Origin: Enterococcus diestrammenae
GTDB taxonomy: Bacteria; Bacillota; Bacilli; Lactobacillales; Enterococcaceae
Reading direction: 5' to 3'
NCBI RefSeq assembly: GCF_009933255.1
Contig: NZ_MAEI01000039.1
Span: forward strand, 1 to 5,762
DNA: 5,762 bases
Made by a program: the position numbers and the translations under genes. This document shows positions 5,669-5,762 of this stretch, in pieces; the first letter of the stretch is position 1, and every line of letters starts with the position of its first letter. A model generated the notes under the pieces. That model worked only from the letters and a program-made list of their open reading frames with translations. It had not been told where the DNA came from and did not search any database.

Positions 5669-5703
5669 TTTTTATTTGCACCTATTTCTAGCATCCCTCA
5701 AGC

Positions 5704-5733
5704 ATTGTACCAGTTTTTACTCCCTGATGTGAC
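5704..5733 (-). promoter_or_regulatory. Promoter of the hexosaminidase gene
   Basis: On the minus strand GTCACA (5733-5728, four of six to TTGACA) is followed by an 18-nt spacer and TACAAT (5709-5704, five of six to TATAAT). A TG one base before the -10 makes it an extended -10. The predicted start near 5697 gives a leader of about 100 nt that contains the cre box. Confidence 0.6.
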
Positions 5734-5762
5734 TATCCTAGAATCGAGTAGGAGATGAGAGA

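Noticed and set aside
5750..5754. AGGAG on the plus strand near the right edge, possibly the ribosome binding site of a divergent gene starting beyond 5762
   Set aside because: No start codon at proper distance is inside the window (the ATG at 5755 is adjacent to it) and no convincing plus-strand promoter precedes it, so it cannot be supported here.

Overview
The window looks like chromosomal DNA of a low-to-moderate G+C Gram-positive bacterium, most likely a lactic acid bacterium (Lactobacillales). The evidence is AT-rich spacers around more balanced coding DNA, Shine-Dalgarno sites of the GGAGG type, stem-loop terminators with U-runs, a near-consensus CcpA cre box, and two proteins whose closest relatives as I recall them are Firmicute (a YfhO-family membrane protein and an intracellular GH20 hexosaminidase of the pneumococcal GH20C type). 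No mobile element, CRISPR array, tRNA or rRNA is visible.

Layout. Positions 1-10 (minus strand) appear to be the first codons of a gene that runs out of the left edge; it has a good ribosome binding site and a perfect 12-bp dyad just upstream. Positions 11-791 are a long AT-rich spacer without a convincing gene. The spacer holds several inverted repeats, a minus-strand promoter with a perfect TTGACA box followed about 85 nt later by a strong minus-strand stem-loop terminator (a candidate small RNA or a leader with a terminator), a polypyrimidine tract, and a probable promoter for the next gene. Positions 792-3419 (plus) encode an 875-residue YfhO-family polytopic membrane protein, probably a GT-C type glycosyltransferase for cell-envelope polymers. 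Positions 3420-3673 form a convergent spacer with a long two-way stem-loop terminator. Positions 3674-5599 (minus) encode a 641-residue cytoplasmic GH20 beta-N-acetylhexosaminidase. Its promoter, a cre-like operator and its ribosome binding site lie in 5600-5733.

Function. The two complete genes are convergent and not an operon. YfhO relatives act outside the membrane on lipid-linked sugars (GlcNAc on lipoteichoic acid in Bacillus subtilis), whereas the GH20 enzyme lacks a signal peptide and should trim GlcNAc/GalNAc from imported oligosaccharides under carbon catabolite control. Both touch amino-sugar metabolism, but the sequence gives no proof that they work together. The items most worth following up are the candidate minus-strand RNA at 373-457, the dyad at 45-69, and the cre box at 5655-5668. 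I did not find a clearly new multi-gene system.
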